This document shows, piece after piece, positions 44,662-54,228 of a stretch of 64,000 nt of DNA (positions within the stretch are counted from its first letter, which is position 1; every line of letters begins with the position of its first letter). The notes below the pieces were generated by a model. It searched no databases and had not been told where the DNA came from. It was given only the letters and a program-made list of their open reading frames with translations. The DNA is taken from assembly GCA_018675575.1 (NCBI GenBank), contig JABGXW010000091.1, positions 1 to 64,000 on the forward strand, in the 5' to 3' direction. The stretch is from Bacteriovoracaceae bacterium (GTDB lineage Bacteria; Bdellovibrionota; Bacteriovoracia; Bacteriovoracales; Bacteriovoracaceae). The translations under genes and the position numbers were made by a program.

Positions 44662-47600
44662 TGAAGCTGTACTGAAACTGCTTTTGAAACCCCAGGCTCT
44701 TGCATAGTCACACCATAAAGAGTGTCGTTAAGTTCCATCGTCTTCTTATTATGAGTAATAAGAATGAACTGACTCTCATTACTCATCTCTCTCAATAATT
44801 CATTAAAGCGACCAACATTAGCATCATCAAGAGGAGCATCAACTTCATCGAGCAGACAAAATGGAGATGGCTTTACTAAGAAGATAGAAAATATCAAACT
44901 CACGGCAGTAAGTGCCTTTTCTCCACCTGACATGAGGTTAATGCTAACCATTTTCTTACCAGGAGGTTGAGCAATAATATCGACACCACATTCTGGAGTG
45001 TCCACATCTCCCACAACTTTAAGATGGGCATTACCACCACCAAAGATGATTGGGAAAACTTTTTCAAATCTAGTATTAACCTCATTGAAGGCATGCTTGA
45101 ATCTTTCTCTCGACTTAGTATCGATATGAGCAATTGCATTATGAAGATCTTCTAGCGAGACCCTGAGCTCATCTTCTTGTACTTTCAAGAATTCAGAACG
45201 AAGCTTCTGTCTTTCATAATCTTCAATGGCCTGCCAATTAATTTCACCTAATCTATTAAGCTCTTGCCTGTATTGCTTAAGTTTTTGGCCGCAATCTTTA
45301 AGATCCTGACCATATCTGCGAGTAAAGTTGTAGTTTTCTCTTTGAATCTCAATTGAACCATTTTCAGTTTCTTGAACATGCATTGAAGAGATATCTGCTA
45401 ATTCTTCATATATTTGTTGATCAAGCTCTAGGAACTCACCAAGAACTTTACGAAGATCAATTCGATACTTTTCGAAAATATTCTTAACAACCAGCTCTTC
45501 ATCAATGATATTTTGTTCAAGCTTTATTTTTCGAGAAACGATATCTTTTTCAGTCTTATGTATTTTCTGATTAAGGTCTTTAACTTCATCTTCTCGTTCT
45601 TGCATTCCAAGTAGGAGTTGAGCCAATTCGTCTTTATATCCAGAAAGGATTTCTTCTCTATCTTTAAGACCTTGGGCATTTTCTTGATTTTCTTTTTCAA
45701 GATTAACAAGATCTTCTTCGATAGTTTTAATCTCTTCTTTGTAGTTCAGAACCATTTCCTGGAAATTTTCCACTTTTTTATTTTGTCTTTCAATTTGATC
45801 AAGAATATCTTCTTTCTGAGAATTATAAGACTCCATTCTTTCATCAAATGATTTACGGGAAATTTCTTTTCCTAAGAAATCCTCTCTCATCCCATCAAAA
45901 GTATCTTTTCTTGTTTGATATACTTCCTTTATTTCATCAATAGATTCTATTTGTTCATCTAAATCCGTTTTTAATAAAGCATATTTTTTATGAAGTTGCT
46001 CATCTGTTTCCATAAGCAAAAGGCGAGATTTTGAGATTTCAGATTTCCGATTTGTAAGAATATCTAATCGAGATGATCCTAATTCTAGATTTTCAAGCTT
46101 TGACTCTAATGCAGATTTCTTAGCGGCAAATTCAGCCTTTCTATCAGAGAACTCTGTTCTCTTGGCCTCATATTCGACTCTCTTCTCATCAAATTCTGTA
46201 CCCATTTCTATTATCTGAGTCTCTAAAGTTTCAAAAATTTCTTTTTTTGAATTCAATTCAATGGTTAGTGCATCGATTTTATTATTTCTTTCAACAAGTC
46301 CTAACCCCTTGTCACCATTAGAGAGAGAAAGCATAATAGCTCCATCAACTTTTCTAATAACTACTTTTCCATCAATTGAAGATAAGGTTTTGAAATTAAG
46401 GTCAGAAGGGAGGTTTTGTACGATATCCATACTTAAGTTGGGGATAATATAATACCCCTGAAACAATGCTTTAAACTTATTTAAAATAATTTCATCAGCT
46501 TTAAGAGCTTCTACTAGTGGCAAAGAATCCTCATGGCCTAAGACTTTTAATCTTTCCAATACCTCAGAAGCATTATTTTCTAAAGCTTGTGGAAGAATAT
46601 AATCTAAACCTTCCTCAATATGATGCTTACTCCAATTAAGAAGTAGCTCTTCATTTTCTCCTGTAGAAACAAGAGCATCTGAAAATTCATCAATTAAAGC
46701 TTGGACTGATTTTGTATATTGGTCTTCACATTGAAAGAGGTTTCCAAAAAGCTCAAAATCTTGCTCTGGATGCGCTCTAAGGAAGTTTGAAGCCCCTTCT
46801 TTAACACCTTCTAAAGATTCATTTAATTCAACTAATGAAGCAACTCTAGACCCTAATTGAATCATTTCAGTTGATTGAATTTTTGCATCGACATTTAAGT
46901 CTTTAAAAACTATTGATTGGGTTTCTACAAATGCTTTTAACTCTTCAACTTTTAAAGAAAGTTCTTCAAGGTTTTTTTCACCTTGAGCAACTGATTCCCT
47001 TTCATTTTGAATCTGTGTCGAAACCCCAGAGTATTGACTCTCTAAAGCTTCAATTTCCTCAGCAATATCTTGTAGGCCAGAAGAATACTCGTCTAATTTA
47101 GAAGTATTTTTAAAGATAATTTGATCTAAATCTTGAAAGGTTTTTTTGCTTTCTTCAATCTCTTCTTCATTTTTTTCAAGAACAGCTTTTCTATCTTCCA
47201 GATCTTCTTTCATGACCTCTAATTGCTCAGAGATTTCTTCAAAATCACCAGACTCATTGTTTTCTTCTTTTAATGCATTTTGTTTATCTGCTAATTCAGT
47301 GATTTTTTCAGTTCTTTCAACGACTTCATTTTGAAGCTCGATGATTTCCTCTTCACGACTTTCTAGAAGCTTTTCTTTCTCCGTTTGGCTTTTGGCGAGA
47401 TGAGTCAATCTCTCCTCATCCGCTGCCAACGATCTAGAAATTTCGTTGTATTCTTTTTGAAGACCATCTATTTTTTCATTCTTCACTTCTTTAACGATTC
47501 GTTCTTGCTGTAAACTCACCTCAAAAAAATCTTTTCGAACTATCCAGTTTTGGATGTCGAGCTCTTGCTCAACGAGTTTTGTTTTAAATTCACGAATATC

Positions 47601-48335
47601 TTTTAAATGATCAAATACTTTATGAGCGTGAACAGTAATTTCATTACGTTTTACTTTTTCTTTTAAATTTCTAGCGCGCTCAGCTTTTTCTGCTTGTTTT
47701 TGCAGTGAACGAAGGTTTTTTTCAATTTCTTGCTGGAGATCTTGAAGTCTTCCAAGGTTTAATTCCGTTTGCTCGATCTTTCTAAGAGACTCAATTTTTC
47801 TTTTTTTGAATTTTGTTATTCCAGCAACTTCTTCAATCATAGTCCGTCTTTCTTCTGGCCTTGCTTGAACAAGTCTATTAATTTCCCCCTGAGCAATAAT
47901 TGAGTAAGATTTGGCACCCGCACCGGTATCCATGAACACTTCTTGAATATCTCTTAATCTACAAGGGAGATTATTGAGTCGGTATTCGGTTTCACCATTT
48001 CTATAGAGTTTTCTTGTTAGCTGTATCTCAGAAGGAGAGCTTACTTTATGTCCAATATGAATATGCTTACCTTCGTTATTTTCTAAAACGAGGGTTGCTT
48101 CTGCAAATGCGCACTGTCCATATTTCGAGGATCCAGAAAAGATAACATCCTTCATGCTATTTCCACGAAGGTGCTTCGCGGATTGCTCCCCCATAACCCA
48201 AAAAAGGGCATCAACTATGTTTGACTTGCCACAACCGTTTGGCCCGACGATTCCTGTAATTCCATCATCAAATTCAATTGTTGTCCGGTCTTTAAACGAT
48301 TTAAAGCCATGGACGATTAGTCTCTTAAGTTTCAC
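44658..48335 (-). CDS. smc: Chromosome segregation protein SMC
   Basis: SMC forms the ATPase core of bacterial condensin. Walker A is GPNGCGKS at ~31-38. The protein has two long coiled coils with a hinge in the middle, and the C-terminal LSGGEKALTAVSLIFSIF signature with Walker B PFCLLDEVDAPLDD. Start: a GTG at 48335 has AAGGAAAGG just upstream, giving VKLKRLIVHGFKSF, the canonical SMC start. A frame from 48440 would add 35 unlikely residues. That leaves 1225 residues. scpA and scpB are not nearby. Confidence 0.95.
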   Translation of the reverse strand: MKLKRLIVHGFKSFKDRTTIEFDDGITGIVGPNGCGKSNIVDALFWVMGEQSAKHLRGNSMKDVIFSGSSKYGQCAFAEATLVLENNEGKHIHIGHKVSSPSEIQLTRKLYRNGETEYRLNNLPCRLRDIQEVFMDTGAGAKSYSIIAQGEINRLVQARPEERRTMIEEVAGITKFKKRKIESLRKIEQTELNLGRLQDLQQEIEKNLRSLQKQAEKAERARNLKEKVKRNEITVHAHKVFDHLKDIREFKTKLVEQELDIQNWIVRKDFFEVSLQQERIVKEVKNEKIDGLQKEYNEISRSLAADEERLTHLAKSQTEKEKLLESREEEIIELQNEVVERTEKITELADKQNALKEENNESGDFEEISEQLEVMKEDLEDRKAVLEKNEEEIEESKKTFQDLDQIIFKNTSKLDEYSSGLQDIAEEIEALESQYSGVSTQIQNERESVAQGEKNLEELSLKVEELKAFVETQSIVFKDLNVDAKIQSTEMIQLGSRVASLVELNESLEGVKEGASNFLRAHPEQDFELFGNLFQCEDQYTKSVQALIDEFSDALVSTGENEELLLNWSKHHIEEGLDYILPQALENNASEVLERLKVLGHEDSLPLVEALKADEIILNKFKALFQGYYIIPNLSMDIVQNLPSDLNFKTLSSIDGKVVIRKVDGAIMLSLSNGDKGLGLVERNNKIDALTIELNSKKEIFETLETQIIEMGTEFDEKRVEYEAKRTEFSDRKAEFAAKKSALESKLENLELGSSRLDILTNRKSEISKSRLLLMETDEQLHKKYALLKTDLDEQIESIDEIKEVYQTRKDTFDGMREDFLGKEISRKSFDERMESYNSQKEDILDQIERQNKKVENFQEMVLNYKEEIKTIEEDLVNLEKENQENAQGLKDREEILSGYKDELAQLLLGMQEREDEVKDLNQKIHKTEKDIVSRKIKLEQNIIDEELVVKNIFEKYRIDLRKVLGEFLELDQQIYEELADISSMHVQETENGSIEIQRENYNFTRRYGQDLKDCGQKLKQYRQELNRLGEINWQAIEDYERQKLRSEFLKVQEDELRVSLEDLHNAIAHIDTKSRERFKHAFNEVNTRFEKVFPIIFGGGNAHLKVVGDVDTPECGVDIIAQPPGKKMVSINLMSGGEKALTAVSLIFSIFLVKPSPFCLLDEVDAPLDDANVGRFNELLREMSNESQFILITHNKKTMELNDTLYGVTMQEPGVSKAVSVQLH

Positions 48336-48705
48336 TAGCCTTTCCTTTGCTATGTGCGTAAATGTCCGTGTCCTAATTAATATGTGTGTGCATGTAATTG
48401 AGACCCTAATAATGTCCCATATAACAAACGAATAGTACAAGAAATTTATTGCTTTTACTTGGCATTAACTACCTGTTAAAAGGCGACTTAGCACAATTCC
48501 CGACGCATCATTCGGATGTAAGATAAAGGTTATAGGGCATAAAATAATTAATATTGATGATAATATTAAGTAGGGAATTCTTAAGCAACTAAAAGCTCTC
48601 GAATTTAAGTTCTGTTACAAGCGATTAGATCTACATATACTTAATATTGTAGAGAAGTTAATTATGAATTTCATAAAATTGAATTAATAAAAGATTGAAC
48701 AAATA
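48336..48705. other. Divergent control region between smc and the sugar locus
   Basis: This 370-base gap holds no convincing gene. An 8-bp inverted repeat, TTAATATT (48548-48555) with AATATTAA (48562-48569), has a six-base loop. The half-site TTAATATTG recurs at 48641-48649, overlapping a candidate rightward promoter. No JUMPstart-type element was seen, though such elements often precede surface-sugar operons. Confidence 0.4.
48614..48641 (+). promoter_or_regulatory. Candidate promoter of the carbohydrate operon
   Basis: GTTACA (48614-48619) and TATACT (48636-48641) with a 16-base spacer. The second TTAATATT motif (48641-48648) starts at its last base. Confidence 0.35.
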
Positions 48706-49998
48706 ATGAATAAAGAGCAACAAATATTAACTGACCATATTTTAAGCGACGAGCTATCCCGCGACGGCAATCCTTTTCCTCAATTCATAATAGATAATCA
48801 GAAAAGACTATCTCAGGTTTTTTTAGATGAAAATCATTCAATGGATTTCTCTAAGCTGTCGGCCATGGAAGTCATTCTTTATTTTATAGATACAGAAATA
48901 TACATCTATCCCTTTATAGATGAAAATAAAACATTAATTCAATTATTTAAGAAGCCTGAGTTTTTAAATATAGAACAACAACTTGAGATAACTGCAAGCT
49001 CTCCTACTAAAATAGGCCTCGCGGGAGGAGGATCTGATTTTACTGATTATTTTGAAGAAGGAAAACAAGGCCATGTTATTAACTGTGCCATTAACCTATA
49101 TTCAACCTGTAAGTTAATCACACGAGAAGATAAATCAATTAGCATTACAACCATCAATGACGCCGAAAAGATCGAAGCTAAATCCTTATCAGAACTAATT
49201 AATCATAAACAAATTGGATTAATCGCTACTATATTAAATTTTCTTTCTCCTCATTTTGGCTTTAACCTTAATCTCTCCACAGACTTTCCCATTGGATCTG
49301 GGCTCGGAGGATCTTCATCTATTACTCTTTCAATATTATCTGCATTCAATGAATTACTAGTTGAAAAATGGAATAAGATGGAGCTTGTTCAGATGGCATT
49401 TCTCTGTGAGAGAATTCTTTTTGATAATTCTGGAGGGTGGCAAGATCAATACGCCATTGCTCTTGGTGGAATTCATGAAATTAAATTTAATCGAAATCAA
49501 CATTTGCTTAATAAAATTCCCCTCTCAAAAGATATTATAAGAGGATTAGAAGACAGATTGGTTGTCTGTTACACAAATATTTCAAGAAATTCAGGTCAAG
49601 TCATTGATAGTCAAAGGAAATCTCTTCATTCTAATAATTATCTTCTTGAATCTATTACTGAGTCCATGTCCCTTGTTGATAAAATAAAAAATGAATTAAT
49701 TAATAACGATTTTGAAAATCTTTCTAAAAGCCTTTGTGAAAGTGGAAAAATAAAACAGTCCTTTTCAAGTCATACCCATTCATCACAATTAATGGAAATA
49801 TTCAACCAAGCTATTAATCATGGTGTTATTGCAGGAAAAATTCTGGGAGCAGGGTCCGGTGGCCACTTTCTATTTATGGTAAATAAAGAAGATAAAAAAA
49901 GTATAATAGAAAAGCTAAATATATCTGGATATCCATCTCAGGCGATCAAGATAGATAACGGGGGAATAATTGTTGACGCTGTTATAGTTACAAAATAA
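48706..49998 (+). CDS. GHMP-family sugar kinase (HddA-like)
   Basis: Residues ~95-430 show the GHMP kinase fold: SSPTKIGLAGGGSDFTDYF (motif 1), FPIGSGLGGSSSITLSILSA (ATP loop) and GKILGAGSGGHFLFMV (motif 3). The closest well-known type is D-glycero-D-manno-heptose-7-phosphate 1-kinase (HddA), which phosphorylates heptose before GDP activation. The first ~93 residues are an extra helical domain with no family I know. It is the first gene of the sugar operon, and a nucleotidyltransferase follows after 26 bases, as in hddA-hddC. The exact sugar is not proved. Confidence 0.78.
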   Translation: MNKEQQILTDHILSDELSRDGNPFPQFIIDNQKRLSQVFLDENHSMDFSKLSAMEVILYFIDTEIYIYPFIDENKTLIQLFKKPEFLNIEQQLEITASSPTKIGLAGGGSDFTDYFEEGKQGHVINCAINLYSTCKLITREDKSISITTINDAEKIEAKSLSELINHKQIGLIATILNFLSPHFGFNLNLSTDFPIGSGLGGSSSITLSILSAFNELLVEKWNKMELVQMAFLCERILFDNSGGWQDQYAIALGGIHEIKFNRNQHLLNKIPLSKDIIRGLEDRLVVCYTNISRNSGQVIDSQRKSLHSNNYLLESITESMSLVDKIKNELINNDFENLSKSLCESGKIKQSFSSHTHSSQLMEIFNQAINHGVIAGKILGAGSGGHFLFMVNKEDKKSIIEKLNISGYPSQAIKIDNGGIIVDAVIVTK

Positions 49999-50024
49999 AC
50001 AATGTTCACATAATTAATAAAAAT

Positions 50025-50729
50025 ATGATTAACAAAGATGATATTGAAATCATTATATTAGCAGGCGGACGCGCTTCTCGAATTTCTGAATTATCTGAAG
50101 AGACACCCAAAGCTCTTCTCACCATAAATGAAATACCTTTTCTGTCATATCTTCTTAAGCAATATTCTCAAATGGGTTTTACTAAATTCTGCTTAGCAAC
50201 TGGTCATCATGGTGATGAGTTAAAGGCATTTGGGCAATCTCTTGATTTATCTATTCGCTATTCACATGAAAATAACCCACTTGGTACAAGTGGTGCAATC
50301 GTCACGGCAATTAAATCTTCTCATCAGAAATATTTTATTGTTATGAACGGTGATACCTTCATAAAGTTTACAGTAGATATTAGCCAATTCCTTGAAGAAG
50401 ATGGGTTGATTCATATTTGTACCTCCCAAACAGATGGAAATAATCTCAATGGTAAAATTAAAGTAAATGAAATGAACCTCATCACCAGCTTTAATGCTGA
50501 TTTAACTCAAGACAAGAACTTATTTCTAAATGCTGGCACTTATTTTTTTAGTAAAGATTTAAGCTCTCATTTCATAAGTAAAGGTTCTATTGAACAAGAT
50601 GTATTTCCCGAATTAGCAAAGAAGAAATTACTTAAGGCCATTTGTTTAAATGATCAGTTTTTAGATATTGGAACTTATGAAAACTTAGACAAGGCGAATT
50701 CTTTTTTAAAAGATATCGAGCATTTTTAA
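50025..50729 (+). CDS. Sugar-phosphate nucleotidyltransferase (HddC-like)
   Basis: A cytoplasmic 234-residue enzyme of the nucleotidyl transferase family. The N-terminal IILAGGRASRISELSEETPKAL is the nucleotide-binding loop, and MNGDTF holds the metal aspartate. Placement right after a GHMP kinase suggests it activates the kinase product as an NDP-sugar, as HddC does for heptose. GDP is inferred; the base cannot be read from sequence alone. The next gene starts three bases later. Confidence 0.82.
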   Translation: MINKDDIEIIILAGGRASRISELSEETPKALLTINEIPFLSYLLKQYSQMGFTKFCLATGHHGDELKAFGQSLDLSIRYSHENNPLGTSGAIVTAIKSSHQKYFIVMNGDTFIKFTVDISQFLEEDGLIHICTSQTDGNNLNGKIKVNEMNLITSFNADLTQDKNLFLNAGTYFFSKDLSSHFISKGSIEQDVFPELAKKKLLKAICLNDQFLDIGTYENLDKANSFLKDIEHF

Positions 50730-50732
50730 TTT

Positions 50733-52241
50733 ATGACTAAGAACAGATCATATTTCTTATTTTTTCTATTATCATATTTCTCTATATGCTTTTTCAGCTA
50801 TCAAAACTTTAATTCTAATAGCTTTTTATATGATGATGCTCCCCTTTCATTGAGCTATTTTAATAAGATAGGCGTCCATTGTCCTCCAGACTCATTTGGA
50901 TTTATGACTCAAGAAGAATTTCCTAAATTAGTATTTAACTTAAAGGGAAACTGTTTTCCAATACTGCATCATGAAAGAACTGGAACAATCATATTTTATG
51001 TCATTACAGTTCTCAATAAATTTCTAACTCCAGTAACAACATTAAATCTATATCGACTAATTATCTCACTCATCCTTTTCTCTCTATACTTCTTATTTTG
51101 TACCAAGCTTGAAGAGAAAAATTTTATAAATGCTAAGTTAACCAGTGCTCTTTTTTTATTTTCACCTTATTTTTTCTATATCTATGAACCTTATCTTATT
51201 GAGAAGATACTCCCAATCTTCACTCTCTGCATCCACTTATTACTTCTATCTAATCATAAGAAGAAAGATATTATCGCAGGAGTTATCTGTGGCATTTCAT
51301 TATTTATTATCAAGCTTACACTTGTCATTGATTTGATCCCCATCATTCTTTTACATTTTGTTTTGTTAAAAACATTAGACATCAAATATTATATGAAAGG
51401 ATTTTTAATAGGACTTCTTCCTGTTATGTGTTTTAACCTTATTCTTATGAGAGCAGAATGGTTGAATGTCATTCCTGAAATACTCATTTTTAAAGAAAGC
51501 TTCATCGCAAACATCTCCCGTTTGGGCGAGTTTGTTCTTTTTCCTGCAAGTTTTTACATTGATAATCTCTACTTCAATCCAAGTTATTCACAAATTACTG
51601 AATACATCCCGGCATTGATTATTCCGATTAGCTTATTTTATTTAATTAGATATACATACACAATAAAAAAAATAAATCTATTTTCAATTTTATTTTTTTC
51701 ATTAATGATTATGTTTATTTTTACATACATTATTCTAATCAATAGTAGTAAAAACAATCTTGTTTTATACTTGTCTACATTTGCTCTTTATGTTCCTATT
51801 CTTATCAATCATGGCCTTTCACAAAATAAAACCTATTACAAAAATGTTAAGATCTATGATATTTTACAATATCTATTGATCTTATCATTTGCATTCACCC
51901 TTTTTTTAGAAATCCCATCAATGAACAAAACTAGTAAATTTAATACTCAAGATTATCAAAAAATATCTAAGGTATTATCCCAGAAAAATATAACATTTCT
52001 CATCGTTGAACATGAGAGAAGATTAAACATACTTTATTTTTCCCCAAATGTTCAATTACTAACACCTAATAATTTTCATACAATCTTGACTAGAAACGAA
52101 AACTTTGGAGTCTTATTAGATCATTATTCCCTTAAGTTTTTAGAAAAATATCAAAGCCGCTTAACCCTAAAATTTAATCGTTCAAGTTTAACAATAAATA
52201 ACAAACAAGAGATCAATCTAGATATTTACACTCTAAAGTAG
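50733..52241 (+). CDS. Polytopic membrane protein, possible GT-C glycosyltransferase
   Basis: A 502-residue protein with about ten hydrophobic spans. A pair of aspartates in the first external loop (SNSFLYDDAPL) recalls the GT-C glycosyltransferase fold, where an acidic pair binds metal or lipid-linked donors. The C-terminal ~110 residues are soluble. It could attach a sugar on the outer face of the inner membrane or act as a polymerase. The assignment is by topology only. A short hairpin and new promoter follow before the PhyH gene. Confidence 0.5.
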   Translation: MTKNRSYFLFFLLSYFSICFFSYQNFNSNSFLYDDAPLSLSYFNKIGVHCPPDSFGFMTQEEFPKLVFNLKGNCFPILHHERTGTIIFYVITVLNKFLTPVTTLNLYRLIISLILFSLYFLFCTKLEEKNFINAKLTSALFLFSPYFFYIYEPYLIEKILPIFTLCIHLLLLSNHKKKDIIAGVICGISLFIIKLTLVIDLIPIILLHFVLLKTLDIKYYMKGFLIGLLPVMCFNLILMRAEWLNVIPEILIFKESFIANISRLGEFVLFPASFYIDNLYFNPSYSQITEYIPALIIPISLFYLIRYTYTIKKINLFSILFFSLMIMFIFTYIILINSSKNNLVLYLSTFALYVPILINHGLSQNKTYYKNVKIYDILQYLLILSFAFTLFLEIPSMNKTSKFNTQDYQKISKVLSQKNITFLIVEHERRLNILYFSPNVQLLTPNNFHTILTRNENFGVLLDHYSLKFLEKYQSRLTLKFNRSSLTINNKQEINLDIYTLK

Positions 52242-52260
52242 CTAAACATAATGCAGTAAC

Positions 52261-52300
52261 AATCTATTTTTCATAGATTCTTCACTCTTTTATTTATTTT
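52261..52300 (+). terminator. Weak hairpin with T-rich tail after the membrane protein gene
   Basis: AATCTAT (52261-52267) pairs with ATAGATT (52273-52279), followed by a pyrimidine-rich tail to 52300. It may partly end transcription before the PhyH gene. Confidence 0.35.
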
Positions 52301-52310
52301 AATATATAAT
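52281..52310 (+). promoter_or_regulatory. Candidate promoter for the PhyH-transketolase genes
   Basis: TATAAT at 52305-52310 with TTCACT (52281-52286) upstream at an 18-base spacing. The gap to the ATG at 52343 fits a separate transcription unit. Confidence 0.4.
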
Positions 52311-52342
52311 GACCACTGGAAATAACAAGGATACTTAATTCA

Positions 52343-53089
52343 ATGGCCGACAATGAAGATCAAATATATTCATTATCTGATGATCAAAAACGATCCTATC
52401 AGACTGATGGATTTCTCATCGTTCCGAATCTTGTATCAATGGAATATTGTGACAAACTAATTTCCGATGCTACTGATTTTGCAAAAGATGAAATTCATAA
52501 TTATCTTAATTTTCATAGAGACATTGACAGTTTCCGATCGCTTATTACAAAAGAGCGAATTTTAGATATTGCTGATCAGCTTCAGAACGCTCGAATGGTT
52601 CCCATAGGATCAATCTTCTTTTTTGGAAAACCTAATAATCCTCTGGAAAATGGATCCCTCACCCATCAAGATAATTATGCAGCCAAGGCCCCTTCAGGTA
52701 GTTATTTTGTTGTGGCTTTAGCACTTGATGATTGTGATGAATTTAATGGAGCTCTCACAGTCTACCCAGGATCCCATACTCTTGGAGAACTTCCTTATAC
52801 AGTAACAAAGAATTTTGAATTTGATGAGAATGGAAAGATGATTAAGAATTTTCCCATTGGAAATGAAGTTCAAATCCCCGATGGCCACTCTCCCATTACG
52901 TTGAAATATTTTAAAGGCTCGGTCATTTTTATGCACTCAAATACAATTCATTCAGCAAGTAAAAACATAAATCAAGAAGGTATGTGGAGAAAGAAAATAT
53001 ATATGCACTATGTAAAAGATGGTGATCCGTTTTGGCCTGGCTGGAATGCTAAAAGACAGATTATTGACAGAGGCCCAAGGAGAATTTAG
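52343..53089 (+). CDS. PhyH-family Fe(II)/2-oxoglutarate dioxygenase
   Basis: A 248-residue phytanoyl-CoA-hydroxylase-like enzyme. The iron site is HQD at 108-110 (H-x-D) with a later histidine in MHSNTIHSASKN (~198-203). GALTVYPGSHTLGEL is the usual PhyH segment. Such enzymes hydroxylate or modify small molecules, including sugars and lipid groups, using 2-oxoglutarate. In this locus a hydroxylation of a sugar or its decoration is likely. It overlaps the DegT gene by one base. Confidence 0.82.
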   Translation: MADNEDQIYSLSDDQKRSYQTDGFLIVPNLVSMEYCDKLISDATDFAKDEIHNYLNFHRDIDSFRSLITKERILDIADQLQNARMVPIGSIFFFGKPNNPLENGSLTHQDNYAAKAPSGSYFVVALALDDCDEFNGALTVYPGSHTLGELPYTVTKNFEFDENGKMIKNFPIGNEVQIPDGHSPITLKYFKGSVIFMHSNTIHSASKNINQEGMWRKKIYMHYVKDGDPFWPGWNAKRQIIDRGPRRI

Positions 53090-54228
53090 TGCAAAAGAAT
53101 CATCAATTCATCCCAATTAACGAACCTTGTTTTAAGGGAAATGAAAAAAAATATTTAAATGAATGTATTGATACTGGTTGGGTTTCATCAACCGGATCCT
53201 TTGTATCAAAATTTGAAAAAGAAATGGCAAATATATGTGGTCGGAAATTTGCAACAAGTACATCAAGTGGGACAGCTGCCCTTGATATTATTTTTAATTC
53301 CCTCGACTTAAAGTCAGACGATGAAATCATTACATCAAATTTTTCAATAATATCTTGCAGTAATTCCATCATGCGAAACGGGGGAAAAGTAGTTTTGGTG
53401 GATGTTTGTGAGAAAACATTTAATATGACTTTTGAAGGTATTAGAGATAAATATTCCAAAAAAACGAAGGCCATTCTTATTCCTCATATTTATGGATTGC
53501 CAGTTGATCTCGATCCGATTCTAGAATTTGCAAAAGACAAAAATCTCTTTGTTATTGAAGATGCTGCTGAAATGCATGGCCAAGAATATAAAGGTAGCCC
53601 CTGTGGAAGCTTTGGTGATGTCAGTATCTTTTCGTATTATGCCAATAAGTTAATTACAACAGGCGAAGGAGGCATGATTCTTACAAATGATGAAAGTCTT
53701 CATCAAAAATACTCTTCACTCAAAAATCATTCATTTGTCGAAGGACGACGCTTTGTTCATGATGATATAGGCTTCAATTATAGAATGACTAATATCCAAG
53801 CAGCTCTTGGCCTAGCACAATTAGAACAATTAAAGAATATGGTTAAAAGAAAAAGAGAGATTGGAATTTATTATCATAGTCTTTTGAAAGATGTAAAAGG
53901 ACTCTCTCTTCCACTCAATAAAACTTCTTATTCTGATAATATTTACTGGGCCTATACTCTTACCATAAAGAAAGAGATTCCTCTTTCAGGGGGAGAACTC
54001 AGTGAAGAATTAAAAAAGTATGATATTGATTCTAGACCAAGTTTTTGGCCCTTAAACCTTCAACCTATTTATTTGAAGAATAAATATTTTGACGAAAGTT
54101 TAGTCTATCCCATCAGCAAGCAATTAGCTGATAAGTGTATTTATATTCCTAGTTATGTTTCCTTATCAAATGATAAAATCCAATATATTTCTGAAACTAT
54201 AAAAGGAATCTTCTCTAAATATGAATAA
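53089..54228 (+). CDS. DegT/DnrJ/EryC1-type aminotransferase
   Basis: This PLP enzyme turns keto-sugars on NDP carriers into amino sugars; some relatives dehydrate instead. The PLP lysine is in SYYANKLITTGEGG (K187). ATSTSSGTAALD and FVIEDAAEMHG are the other binding segments. The start is GTG at 53089 with AAGGAG about seven bases upstream. At 379 residues it is full length. It overlaps the radical-SAM gene by eight bases. A second DegT enzyme (K184) lies at 59 kb, so the locus may make two amino sugars. Confidence 0.88.
   Translation: MQKNHQFIPINEPCFKGNEKKYLNECIDTGWVSSTGSFVSKFEKEMANICGRKFATSTSSGTAALDIIFNSLDLKSDDEIITSNFSIISCSNSIMRNGGKVVLVDVCEKTFNMTFEGIRDKYSKKTKAILIPHIYGLPVDLDPILEFAKDKNLFVIEDAAEMHGQEYKGSPCGSFGDVSIFSYYANKLITTGEGGMILTNDESLHQKYSSLKNHSFVEGRRFVHDDIGFNYRMTNIQAALGLAQLEQLKNMVKRKREIGIYYHSLLKDVKGLSLPLNKTSYSDNIYWAYTLTIKKEIPLSGGELSEELKKYDIDSRPSFWPLNLQPIYLKNKYFDESLVYPISKQLADKCIYIPSYVSLSNDKIQYISETIKGIFSKYE

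Noticed and set aside
48336-48440. Extended SMC start at 48440
   Set aside because: The extra 35 residues are not SMC-like, and the GTG at 48335 has a strong ribosome site and gives the canonical start.
48441-48705. JUMPstart/ops element before the sugar operon
   Set aside because: No GGCGGTAG-type motif is present in the gap.
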